A stretch of 64,000 bases of DNA from Casuarina equisetifolia (lineage: Eukaryota > Streptophyta > Magnoliopsida > Fagales > Casuarinaceae). Below the pieces are notes generated by a model. It worked only from the letters and a program-made list of their open reading frames with translations. It did not search any database and had not been told where the DNA came from. Location: NCBI GenBank assembly GCA_028551475.1, contig CM052362.1, positions 15,802,521 through 15,866,520 of the forward strand. The letters run 5' to 3'. Numbering within the stretch: the stretch's first letter is position 1; each line of letters opens with the position of its first letter. The position numbers and the translations under genes are program-made. Positions 1 through 11,600 of the stretch are shown in pieces.

Positions 1-1886
1 GCTTGAAGGGAAGGTTGAGAAAGGAGTCATGTTAGGATATAGCCTTAATTCCAAAGGCTATAGAATATATCTTTTAAATCAAGAAAAGCTGTCTATTATA
101 AAGGATGTTGTGTTTGAAGAATCAACCTCATGAAATTGGGATAAGAAGAAGGAAATTTATTAAATTCCTATGATCTACCCTGATGTCAACAAGGAGAAGA
201 ACATGTAGGAGGAGCAAACAATGATCAACTCACTCTAGAAATCAGGACTGAACCAGGACATCAAAGTGAAGAACATGTGGCTATTGAGAACAGAAGAAAT
301 CCATTTGAAGGCACTCTTGTAAAAATGCACCTTCTTGAAGACATTTATGAGTGTTGCAACCTAGCTACACTTGAGCCATGCACTTTCCAAGAGGTAGCCA
401 CGGATAAGGGTTGGAAAGCAGCAATAGAAGAGGAGGTAAACACCATTATCTAGAACCAGACTTAGGAGTTGGCTGATCTTCCCAAAGGCAAGAAGTCCAC
501 AAGGGTGAAGTGGATTTAACAAACCAAATTTAATCCATATGGATTTATGTAGAGAGTTAAAGCTAGTTTTGTAGTGAAAGGTTATGCATAAGTAATAAGA
601 GAAGACTATGGAGAAACTTTTGTACTTATAGCCTGACTAGAAACCATTTGATTGATCATATCCATAGCTGCTCAAAACCAGTGGAAGTTGCATCAACTAG
701 ATGTCAAAGTAGCATTCCTAAATGAAAAACTAATTGAGGAAGTCTTCATTAATCAGCCACAAGCTTTTGAGGTCAAGGGGCAAGGAGGAAAATTTCTAAG
801 GCTTGAGAATGCTTTATACGACTTCAAGAGCTCCTAGAGCTTGGTTCAAACAAACCAACTAACATTTCATCAAGTGTGGCTTTTCCATAAGTCTAAGTGA
901 GCCAACCTTGTTCCTTAAGCATCAAGGTAATGCAGTATTGATAGTTTCTATCTATGTTGATGACCTTGTATACATGGGTAGCTTAAACAACATGTTAGCA
1001 GAGTTCAAAGTAGAGATGATGGCCAACTTTCATATGAATGCTCTTGGATTAATGAGGTACTTCCTTGGTTTAGAAATCTCTCAAGAAAAGGAAGGAATCT
1101 TTGTGTGCCAATCCAAATTTATAAAGGAATTATTCATCAAATACAACTTGATTGATTCCAATCTAGTTCCAACTCCACTTGTTCAAGGTGAATTAGGTGA
1201 GTCCAATCCAACTATGTATCGAATTTTAATTGGTAGTTTCTTGTATCTAGCTGCAAGGCTAGGTATTTTGTACTCTATGTCACTTTTGTCCACGTTTTTG
1301 CAAATACCTTTTCATTCACACTTTAAGAAGGAAAAAAGAGTGCTGCGATATTTGCAAGGAATACTAAATCACGGCTTGTTTTATTGAGCAAAAAAAAAGA
1401 TAAAAGTGGTGGGATACTTGGACAATGATTGGGCAGGCAGCTCCAAAGACTCTAAAAGCACTTTCAGGTATGCATTCCCACTTGGCACTGTAGTATTCAA
1501 CTGGAGCTCCAAGAAGCAGAGTTCAGTTGCATTATCATGGCTAAGGTAGAATATGTTGCTATCTCAGTTTCTAGAAGTTAAAGCATATGGATAAGAAAGT
1601 TGTTGTCTAAGGTAGGTTATGAGTAGTATAACTCTACCAAAATCTATTATGATAGCAAGTCAGCCATTGCCATGGCGACCAATCCAAGTCACCATTCAAG
1701 AACCAAGCACATTGCCATTTAAGTCCACTATGTGCGTGAAATTATGGAAGTTGAAAAAATTGAACTAGTGCACTGCCAGAGTGAAGAACAGTTGGTAGAT
1801 ATCCTAACTAAGGGTTTGGATATTATCCAGCATAAAAAAACTTATGAAAATGCTTGGTGTCACCGTGCTCCCTATTAAGGGGAAGT
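1..1886 (+). mobile_element. Decayed Ty1/copia retrotransposon A (post-integrase, RT, RNase H)
   Basis: Broken pol remnant read left to right across several frames. Bases 1-130 encode the post-integrase block of copia elements (GYS-xx-SKGYR, then DVVFEE). Bases 652-837 carry the reverse-transcriptase block QLDVKVAFLN, and 908-1387 carry the polymerase active site YVDD (953-964) followed by the FLGLE and TPL blocks. Bases 1420-1830 hold RNase H, ending in ILTKGL-like codons. Stops and frame changes near 530, 630, 837-905 and 1387 show it is not coding any more. A purine-rich tract just before 1887 is the likely polypurine tract. The 5' part lies outside the window. Family is clear from motif order (integrase before RT is diagnostic of copia); lineage is not assigned. 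Confidence 0.85.
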
Positions 1887-2310
1887 GTTAGAAGATTTGC
1901 AGTTTGGATAATGAGGGTACATTGGATGTGATTATAGTATGTCGTGAAAATGCTTGAGAAAAGGTCTAAAAGAGAGATGGGTTCTCAACTCACTCAAGGA
2001 AGTGTTGTGCACACTACCTTAGTTCTGATTAGGCATGGTCTTAACTTAAACTTTTTGGATTTCAGTTCATTAATGTGCCCCTTACTCCTTTATTTTATTG
2101 TCTTTAAGCTTGCGTGAAAAAGGGTCAAGCTTCCTTTTGTATTTAAGTAGCATGTATTGCTTTGTTTTAAATTAGAACTCTTGGACCTATAGTTTCTATT
2201 ATCCATCACTTGTAAGTCTAAATATATGAACAAGCTAAGAGTTATCATTTCAGACACCTGTTGCTCCTTTGATCTTTTCTTCCCTAAACTGCTCGCTAAA
2301 ATCATATCAG
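1887..2310 (+). repeat. Probable 3' LTR of copia element A
   Basis: Begins TGTTAG directly after the purine-rich tract that follows the RNase H remnant and ends near a CA at about 2305-2310. A TATA-like stretch lies near 2135. The left LTR is outside the window, so the boundaries rest only on TG..CA ends and position. The right end is uncertain by tens of bases. Confidence 0.5.
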
Positions 2311-4350
2311 CTTAGATAGCCCAAAGAAACTCATGTAGGGGACGAAATGGTAGCAGAGGATGTGGTTGGCTAGCACCTTCTACCTCTAAAGGTAGAGGAT
2401 TTAGTGCTTTCGTGCAAGGAGGCAGTGGACAAGACTCTAGAACTACTCAATGACCTTAAAACTGTCCTTTCACTCAAAACCAAAATGGAATAGGTGAAAA
2501 TCAATCCTATAGCCCAACTAGATGACCTCTTGTGTCGTGGTAGGTATGTTCAAAAAAGGGTTATTTTGCTCTTCAGTATTGAAAATGGTTTGTTCATAGT
2601 TTCCAAGTGGAAGAGGTTTTGAGACCCTTGTAACACTATAAATTGTTGACTCTTCCATAGAAGAATTGCTTCCCAACACTAGGGCAACCTCCCACATTGT
2701 GAACTATGAAAGGAAGCTTTAAACTTATTCCTCACATAGGGATAAGGAATGGACAACAAATCTCCACTACCCATGTTGGTGCCATAAAGTTACAAAATGA
2801 ACTAACTCCGTTAAAATCAGTTTTGGTAGCACTAGACATGTAGCAAAATTATTATTTATTTCCAAGCTCATTGATGATTTCTCCTTTGTAATTGAATTTA
2901 CTAAAGACTCATTTTATTTTTAATGCTTGAAAAGCAGCAGGGTCACCCTGATGAAGGGTACAAGGAAAAAGGACCTTTATGTACTGCACACTCGTTTATT
3001 GTAGTCCTACTACTTTACTCAATAATAGATGACAAATAGTGATACTTGTGATTGGAGATTGGGGGACACACATCTTTTTATTTTGAAGTTTTAGCATGGT
3101 AAAGAAATCTATTTAAGTAAAAGGGATGCCACATCCATGTGTCTAAATGTTTGGCAAGTAAAAACCAATGTTTACCTTTTGTTTTGTCCTCCCACCAACC
3201 CATTGTTCCACTTGACAAAGTTGACAATGATTTGTGGGCCTTCTTAATTACTTCACATCTAGGTTTTAAATGTAATCTAATTTTTTTGGATGACTATACT
3301 CACTATTTTTGGATGAAGAACAAATTTCCATTTTATGAAATATTTGTTGTCTTTAAAATTATGGTTCAACAATAATTTGGTCATGTCTTAAAAATATTTC
3401 AATATGACAATGATGAAGAATATACTAGCAAGGTGTTATTGAATATAAGTCTATCCATGGCATTCTACATCAATTTTGATGTTCATAAGTCCCCAACAAA
3501 ATGGGTTGACAAAATCTAAGCATTATCATATTAGTGGATTCGGACATGCCACAATGATTCAAGCAAACATGCCAAAGAAATATTAGGTTGGAGCTTTTTA
3601 ATAGTAGTCTTCCTCATTCATATATTATCATCTCAAATTCTAACTCATATATCCACTTTTGACATGTTATACAACTTAGCTCTAGATTGTTTCTTTTTCA
3701 TGACCTTTGGGAATGAATATTTTCTGTGTTTATGCGCAACTATCAAGGATAAATTCTCAGGGTGCTTTATTTCTTGTGTTTTTATATGCTATAGTACAAA
3801 ATATAAAGGCTATTGTTGTTTACATTTGCCTACAAAAAAATTCTTCCTTTCTAAACATGTTTTATTAAAAGAAAATATCTTCCCTCTTGTAGCTGTACAT
3901 CACAAGAATCATGGGGAGATTTTTCCACCCAACAAACCTTTCTCCTTTTGGCTGGATTTCTTATTATCACCGATGATATATGGATAGCTCAGCACATGTT
4001 TTCCTAACCTTGGGAATGGGCATGGTACCTTCTTAAGCATAGCAGCTAATATGATAAAAGGGAGACACTGGGATTCTCAAGCGATGCTAGCTTAAGTTGC
4101 ACTAATCCAAAGACAACAAATGCTTAAAGGAGGGGAAAGGCCTCCCATTATTGCTAAAGAGATGTCCTCTTAACCTCGAGAAAGACGATTAGATTCTCAT
4201 GTAATGCTTGCTCAGCACACACAACTTGAAGGAACATAAGCAGTTGTTTTGCTCAAAGAAGAGAGAACATCTCATGTCATTCCCGAGGAGACATTTGCTT
4301 TATTTGAAGACATTGGAACTCTAACGTGATGCCAGCCCAACATACACTGC
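2311..4350 (+). mobile_element. Decayed Ty1/copia retrotransposon B (gag, integrase, post-integrase)
   Basis: Second broken copia remnant in the same orientation. Around 2330-2600 there is a Gly/Arg-rich gag tail and a degraded zinc-knuckle region. Bases 3139-3375 encode the integrase core block (FLDDYTHYFW, matching the usual FxDDYxRYxW). Bases 3664-3987 encode the post-integrase segment (FGNEYFLCL..., YKGYCCLHL, KHVLLKENIFP). No RT follows: the remnant fades after about 4350. Many stops; not functional. The right limit is approximate. Confidence 0.75.
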
Positions 4351-4880
4351 CTAACGGAAGGAGTGCAGATCTTCATGCAGTACAAACTCAGATCACCTCA
4401 ACCATTTTTGCCTAACATCTGTATACGTGACACCAAGTCAAAAAGTTTTGAATCATCTTTAACCTCCATGCCCGCGATTGAAAATTTCCAGTATTTCTCA
4501 TGCTGGAGAAACGGAACCCATTACCAACTTCACTACGTACGGAGCTAATGGCGGTGCCCTGTTTCGTCCTTATTGGCCAATTTGCCAAGGAAAGAGACAA
4601 ATTTGCCATATGTCCTCGACTATATAGGTGTTCTATTAGCTGTTATCCACGTTACTATCAATTTTATTCCCTAATGTAGTGCTATTTGGCATTGCTAATC
4701 AATGCTGTTATGCCTAGTTTGCTAACCGTGATGCATAGGACAACTACGCTTCCATTTTTGTATGAAAAGTATAAAATAAGAAAACTTGTATCTATTTTCG
4801 GAAAATTACTCTGATGTTAAGTGTCTGAATTCGATTGGAAGTAAGAGTCTAAAATTTTGATTTTTAACAATGCAGTGAAA
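4351..4880. other. No gene recognised
   Basis: About 530 bases between two copia remnants. Short open frames occur on both strands but none resembles a known protein. It may be the eroded 3' part of element B. Confidence 0.5.
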
Positions 4881-6363
4881 TTTTAGTTACTGGACAAAAA
4901 TGATGCCACTTGATGGGATCAACAATAACAAGTCAAAAATTGCACACGAACCCCCAAACAATGATAAAGATTTACATGGAAATTTTGATTCTAAAAGTGA
5001 TAAGATCATATTTCTAGGATACTCCTTTAGGGTTAAGGCATGTAGTCTTCAACAAAAGAACTCTAGTAATGGAAGAATTAGTATACATTAAAGTCGTTGA
5101 CTATTGAATGAAAAATGAACAAGAAAATAACACCACTGACAATAAAACTCCCGAAATTGATGATAATAGTAATCATGAGGAAGATGAAGCACAAATTCAT
5201 GGGAGACTTTGGAAAAGGAGTACTTTCAAGAATAAGAGAAGTACATATGGGAAATATTATAAGAGATATGAATAGAAATGTAAAGACCAATTAGCACTAC
5301 TTAGTATGTGTGAGCACTCAACTTTTATATCCCATGTAGAACCAAAGAAAATTAAGGAAGCTCTTGAAGAGGAAAGATGCAAGAGGAACTACATCAATTT
5401 AAAAAGAGTCAAGTATGAGAGTTAGTTCCAAACCTAAGGATCAAATGACAATAAAATCCTTAGAAACAAATTAGAAACAAACCTAGGCATTTGGTATACA
5501 TGTGATATTCAAGCTTATAGCGATGTTAATTATTTGGTTGTAGAATTAATAGTTTAAGCACAAGTAGTGCATGCCATTTTCTAGGGAATATGTTAATATC
5601 TTGACACTCTAAGAAGCATAATAGTGTAGCTATATGAACTACTGAAGTTGAATATAGTTTGGCTACAAGTTGTTATGCCTAGATTTTTGGACAAAACAAC
5701 TACTCTTAGATTATGGCATAACTACCCCTACTATTCCTATTAAATGTGATATCATTGGTACCATAAGTCTATCTAACAATCTTGTTTAGCATTCAAAAAC
5801 TAAGCAAATTGAGATAAGACATTATTTTTTGTGTGATATGTTCAAAAGAATGATGCATAACTTGATTTCATAGCAATTGAACATCAATTAATTGACATCT
5901 TTGCAAATGTGTCATAAGATTATTGCCCTTGTTTGCTCCATTGTCAACTGGTATTTCCCTTTCCACGTTGTTCCATTAATTCCTTTTGCTGGTTGTTTTG
6001 GTTGTTGGTTGGCACCATTCAAGGGGGAGATCCGAGCATCATTTCAAGTAGGAATCCTTCATATCTATCTTATTTTGATGATGTCAAAAAGGGGGAGGTA
6101 AGCACATATATGAAAATACTTTCATTATCCCTCTCATATAGTGGCACAAGTACAATTATGTTCTGCTCTAAATTCATTTGAAACCAAAGCTTGTGCTCAT
6201 CTAGAACATTATTTTTTACTCCTATATCCCATAAAGTTCTCAAAGCAAAAAAAAAAAAAATGTATACATTACATATATATTTTAAAAGTTTATCATAAAA
6301 TATTCTTCACTTATGCACAAGACATTCAAATTGGAGTTTTGTCACCATAAAAAAGAGGGATAT
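4881..6363 (+). mobile_element. Decayed Ty1/copia retrotransposon C (post-integrase and RNase H)
   Basis: Third copia remnant in tandem. Bases 4900-5091 encode the post-integrase block (GNFDSKSDKIIFLGYS). RNase H fragments follow at about 5480-5900, including a block like HFLCDMFK and a downstream QLIDIFA, the position of the usual QLADIFTK. The reverse transcriptase between them is largely missing or unreadable. Short purine tracts with a G-rich AGGGGGA core at about 6020 and 6095, and another purine tract near 6350, precede the next putative LTR. Not coding now. Confidence 0.7.
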
Positions 6364-6900
6364 TGTTAAGAACATGGGTGTTCTTTAATTATTTTGATGA
6401 TAATAAAAAACATGACTTTTAAAATGATTTTTCAAGTTAGAAAAATATGCCAAAAAGAAAAAAATATTAGACATTATTTAATATAGTATTTGCATAAAAT
6501 ATTATATCAACGTCATATATCATTCCTGCTTTATATATTGGTATGGTTGGGCTAAAAATGAGTTGGACTTGTTCTATGATCCCCGCCTTATATATTGCAT
6601 TTGTGTCGGCCGAAACTTAGAGTAAAAAGAACCCAAGCCGGAAACAGAGCCCAGACCCGTCCATAGACTCTTCCTGTGACCTAGGGCAGAAAACTCCACG
6701 CTGTTCTCCCCGATTTGGATCCGAAATTGATGGTGAAGTTGCCTGAAAACAACGCCTTTAATGCACACGGACGGGCAAAACTAAGTAACGGATAGTTATG
6801 GGTTAAAAAAACAAATAAAAAAGCTAACTTATTTTCACTGTTGGTTGATTTCGTGTGTGCAAAAAGATGAAAAGGCAAGAAAAAAAGAAAAATCTCTCAA
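6364..6900 (+). repeat. Possible 3' LTR of copia element C
   Basis: Starts TGTTAAG after a purine tract, the usual geometry of a 3' LTR. Two TTATATATTG-like stretches (about 6531 and 6589) are possible LTR TATA boxes. The partner LTR is not visible and the right end is a guess. Confidence 0.35.
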
Positions 6901-8779
6901 ACTCATCTTAAATGTTTGTGATAAAAAAATCTAAGCAACCTCACTGTTTTGATCATTCCTACTCCTTGGAAAAATTAAATTTCAGGAAATGTAGAACCTT
7001 AAATCCTTCCCTCAAAAGGTTTATTTAAATTTGTATCAAGATGAATATTCCGTTTATATAATGTTGATTTGCTCAAGAAATGCATATTCTATTTGTGCGT
7101 AAGAATGATTTGATCTGCATCAATAGGCTTGTTTGAATTAAAACTTAACATATGAGTATCTAAAACTTACCCCTCTTAAACTCATAGACATTTATTTCGA
7201 AATATATCCTATGACTTATTGTGACGACTAACATAGTCATAACAGTTATACAACGAGTTGTGACCTATTACATCAGTACAGATTCGACTTAACAAGTTTC
7301 CCAACAGCGTACGCATTCCATTACAAGCATGCTCCATTTAAAGCACTGACGCCATTTGAGTTTAATTCTCGAAAGATCTAGTGCAAAACACAAAATCCCC
7401 CTCATTCTTGTTCCCTTTCCAAATAGAGCAAGCCCTACAAAAATGAGGGTTGACATCTCGCAATCTAACTGTTGGGTTGATGAGAGAATATTGGAAGAGC
7501 TTTGCATTTTCACCTATAAGGGATTTGCTCCCATTTATCTCGAAAAACGTCTTGAAAATCGCTTGAAACAAAATTTAAAAATTTTTGGATTTCGGTCTCC
7601 TTCCTTCAAGAAAGGGCTTCAATGATTGTATTTCTCTCCATTATATTTAATTCGAGATTTCCTATATTGTTGCACATTTGTTGTCTTATTGTTTAGTATA
7701 GAATTGCTACTAGGGTTTAGTATTTATGAGAATATTTAGGGATTGATTGAAGTTTAGTGAGATCCCCATAGAAATCTTGGAATTGGGATGGCCCATACTT
7801 TGTAGCCATGGCTGAGGTAATCTCTTCCCATGTGAGATCTTCCGTCGTGTTGTCTCCGTATCATTTGGTACCACATGTGAACTTCTCCTTTCAGGTTCTA
7901 TGCAGCTATGGGAACTCTATCTTTCGTTGGGGTTTGGTTGAGCTCAAAGAATTGAGCAACTCTACATGCTTATTTTGCGGATCCTTCTCGCCTAAGAAGT
8001 TGGGGAACTTAAACTTTTCTCCCTTTGGTGCGGGCGTGAACACCCTTCCTTTTGGATGACTTTCCATTTTACTTTCAGAGCTTTGTATGCATCGTCATCA
8101 TTTGATTTTGGAGCTCAGTGAGCCTCTCCTCCATTTTGAGATGGACGTTAACAAACTAACATTGGAGGTTGTTCATTGTTTCACTGAAATAATGGTTGAA
8201 ATCTTTGTCGGTAAACACAGCTTTGGACTCTACCATCACCACTAAACGGGGCTTTTTCGATGGAGGATTTAAGAACAAGTCCTGAGACCAGGGTTGGTGG
8301 CAGTTTTTTTCACCTACTGGGTAAAAGAAAGTTGGATTTAACAAAGCATGTGATTTTAAGAGATATGAAAATCTTTGAGAAGGGATTATAAGAGGTTTAC
8401 AAAAGCTACCTCATGATGGACCCTCGATTTGCGTATAACCTCATCCATTTCTACCAATTAGTAAGTTAGTTTACAAGAGACCCATACATGTTACAAAAAG
8501 ATAGCAGATCGTGACTGAATTATCCCTTACGTTGCCCTCACCACTCCCTCATTAATTTTCATTATGACAAAACACGTTTGCTACCCATGCGTCTGTCATG
8601 TAGGCCCTGCTGAGTCTGGTGCCCAGGGGATGCCTCACTCCTTAGCTTGCTGAGGTGACACTGCTTTTTCTAATCCATGACCCACATTTGCAAATAGACA
8701 GAAACCTTGGAGTAGACAGAAAATTGTCTTCAGATAGATTCTTTTCAAATTAAGTTTTTGTCGGACAAAAAATGACAAC
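6901..8779. other. Unassigned intergenic DNA
   Basis: Open frames of up to about 90 codons occur (for example 7356-7625 and 7808-8059, plus strand) but show no recognisable domain and overlap frames on the other strand. I see no gene that I can support. It may be further eroded transposon DNA. Confidence 0.5.
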
Positions 8780-9440
8780 TAATTGGGTTGTTGATGCTAG
8801 TTTGCTAATTTATGGAAATCACTACCCATCTCAACAAATTAATTTGTTTGTAGTTATATTGATATCAATGTAGCTTCGTTCCTTTTAGGTCGATCACGAA
8901 GATTAAAACAATCATAACTAGGTAATCACCCCAAATAGCATACATTTCCCCAGGTTCCTAAGATTATGAAGGAAGTAATAGGAGGGTGTTTCCCTAGTTG
9001 ACCATCACAATTTTCGAGAATCAACTAGAGGTAGAGTTCCCAAGTTTTAGAAAATTTGGAACCTCAGGTAAGAGACGTCCCGAGTTTTGCTGAAAGAGAC
9101 GTTCCTGAGGCCATTTTTTGTTGTCTTCCTATAGTAAGGTGAGGTACGTGCGGAGCTTTTACTAACCCAAGTATTCTTAAGTATTGTTCAGGCATTTGGC
9201 ATACAATGGTGCTAGCAATAAGAAAATGTAAAGACAGTTCTTATCAAAATCACATTTCAACAAGTCAGCGAACAACGTATCGAAAGTATTGTTGAGGAAA
9301 CTCCCATAATCTATCAGGAGAGTATTCTTTCATGTATTTATCTAATTTTCTCAGTTCTCCCCCTTTTCTATGGCGGTGCAGAATAGGAGACAACGACTTA
9401 ATGGTACGAGGTCAAAAATTTTCACAGCCTCTTAGAATGC
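8780..9440 (-). repeat. Degenerate duplicate of the hydratase-gene 3' region
   Basis: Two blocks here match DNA around the enoyl-CoA hydratase gene. Bases about 8810-9020 resemble 15380-15610 (shared stretch around AAGTAATA-GGTGTT and a common AATTTTCGA). Bases about 9285-9430 resemble 16440-16570, which is intron 2 of the hydratase (shared ATATTCTTTC, then TCTATGG-CGTGCAGA). The exon that should lie between is not recognisable. I read this as the remains of a larger duplication that once included the hydratase 3' end. Similarity was judged by eye. Confidence 0.5.
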
Positions 9441-9838
9441 TAGCTTTGATGCGATACGCACACTTCATTGTTTCCTACTCTATGTAAAAATAATCACATA
9501 CCAAAATAAAGTACCTTGTCACTCTCGGATCAGTTAAAAATACAAATTTTGAGTTCGATAAGCTTTTCTTTCATTCCATCTTGAATAATGTGAATCTGTA
9601 GAGATGCCAAAAGCATAACAGTAATTAGATATAGGACACATGACATAACAAGTTATGAGGAGTTTATTATAGTTTGCTATGCACTTTTTGGGTACATCAA
9701 ATATTACTTGGTGTTTCCATACGCTTGATTTCACAAATAATTAATGAACTTCTACAATCAATGCCTCGTGTTATTCATAGGGTTAAATCACCCACAATTT
9801 TATTATCCATAGTCATCCTTTAATGCATCTCGTTAGAA
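9441..9838 (-). other. 3' flank of GDSL copy 1
   Basis: Contains blocks shared with the 3' flanks of the other two GDSL copies, for example GGGTACATCAAAT near 9690 (compare 27334) followed by a TTGG-TTTCCAT block. It therefore belongs to the duplicated unit. Probably holds the 3' UTR. Confidence 0.5.
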
Positions 9839-11492
9839 TTACAATTCAGCGAGTTGCCGAATGTTCATAGGTGCAATATCCTTGGAGTCACCATTATAGA
9901 GACGCCTAGCGACAATAGCATTCAACGCCTCACAAGGACGGAAAAGATCCCAGAACACATACTTCGACCTGTCGCTACAAACTTTTGATGCTGAGGTACA
10001 AGGGGCCAAACCCCCAGAGCGCCCGGCAAGATGGCAGCATGCGGAATTTACATTCTCAAAGCCTGTAAAACAGAAAAGGAAGATCGTTTTTGGATAGATC
10101 ACACATTCAGGTAAACTTGCAGAAAAATCTACAGCATCATACCGTAAGATTTGGAGTTTTGTAGGATATCTTCGACGATGTAATAAACATCTGCGTAAAC
10201 AAATTTTGATTCCTGAAGATTAGTGCTGAGTTCTGCAATAAGACTTTTCAGCTTGGTGTTGAATAATTGGGCTAGTTGATTCGAAGAATTAACACAATTG
10301 TTCCCAGCAGCAGGATTCGATTCCCTCTGTGATGGTACGCACCCGATGGGTCCTACATTTGTCACGACAATCTTTCTAGCACCCAAGTAGTAGAGTCTCT
10401 GTTAACAAAATTAAATATGTTAAAGTGTGTCTCAATTGAAGTCAACTAGAAATTTAAATAAAACATGACGGCTTTGTAAACATTTACTGTTAATTGTAGT
10501 CTGTATTTGGAAATCATGGTGCCCACAAACGACTCAGGGGATTCCAACGGTAGTGAGAGAGTCGAGTTGACTCGTGCTAAGTAGTTGCGGAGGAGATCAT
10601 TTGAGCCGATGACAACTGAGAATAAAGCTGTTCTAAGCAACTTTAGTGCGCTCGGAGCACCGATCATGGAGATTATGTCTTTCCTGGTGTTTTCGAAATT
10701 ATCTATTTGTGCGTCCAAATTGATTTGGCCCTCCTATGCATCATGTACAAAATTTGGATATTGTTATGATATAGATAGCTGTTCATCTAACACAATCAAG
10801 TCACTGAAACGAAATTCAAAGCCATGATTTTGAATTCTGTATTCAACGAATATGGGATGGATAATAGTGATCCGCTCAGCATATTAAACTGTTTAGGAGA
10901 ACAGCAATATAAACATGAAGTTACGTGGAAGTCTTGAAATAAATGGGGCAGAAACTTACCACGCTCTCCGCATTATTAAGAATTTCAGCTCCACCAGAAG
11001 CGTAATTGACACCCTGCAGAATCACAGGTCCTGTTGTAGTTGGAGCTAAGTATGGAGGAGTGAAATTTGTAAGACCCAATTCCTGACCTGGTGAGGAAGT
11101 TTACATGAAGGAAAAAGAAATACTCTACTGAAGATTCATATGGAATTGCTATTGGCTGTATGTTGAAGGTAGAAAATACATGGGATTGATATTCCCAGTA
11201 ACTTACTGAAAGAGTATTAAGCAGCGGGAAATTAGTGCTTGCCTATGATATCGATAGCTGTTCTTCCATTCGTAAATCGTCCTGTTGGCTTACCAAAGTC
11301 AATACCATAGGGATAAAAGTTAGCCTTGGCTACCGTAACAACGTAGTTATTGTTTCCCACGTCAGCCAAGGAGTCCCCGAAAACGAAATTCGCTGGAAGG
11401 TTCTTTGCAAAGCAGACCCCCAACAACACGGGAAGTAACAATATTCCATGTAGAATCGCCGCTATGCTTTGACTACCCAAGAAGAAACCCAT
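9839..11492 (-). CDS. GDSL esterase/lipase, copy 1 (catalytic His replaced by Arg)
   Basis: Five exons on the minus strand: 11243-11492, 10960-11087, 10488-10733, 10143-10398, 9839-10062; 367 residues, the usual plant GDSL size. A signal peptide covers roughly residues 1-29. Block [15 protein letters not shown] gives nucleophile Ser41; block II (NYASGG) gives Gly115; block III (IGSND) gives Asn171. In block V, where the family has D-x-x-H-P, this copy reads WDLFRPCE: Asp332 is present but the catalytic His is Arg335 (CGT, one base from CAT). The frame and splice sites are otherwise intact. Intron 1 begins with GC (AG|GCAAGC), the others with GT. I start at the MGFF methionine, shared by all three copies; an in-frame ATG at 11510 would add six residues. 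Likely secreted but catalytically impaired or inactive. Confidence 0.9.
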
Positions 11493-11584
11493 GATAAGCA
11501 GTACGAACAATATGAATCTGTGTTAAGCTCTTCCGGTTGTAAGCTTGATGAGCCCTTGCTTTAACCTATAGATCTGCGTTAACA

Positions 11585-11600
11585 GTTTATAAGGGCAACA
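11585..11600 (-). promoter_or_regulatory. Putative TATA box of GDSL copy 1
   Basis: Minus-strand TTATAAAC about 95 bases upstream of the start codon. A TTATA-type element sits at a similar distance upstream of copies 2 (about 22555-22564) and 3 (about 29457-29465), which supports a conserved core promoter. Confidence 0.45.

Noticed and set aside
7808-8059. 83-codon plus-strand frame with an ATG
   Set aside because: No recognisable domain and next to transposon debris; not enough support for a gene.
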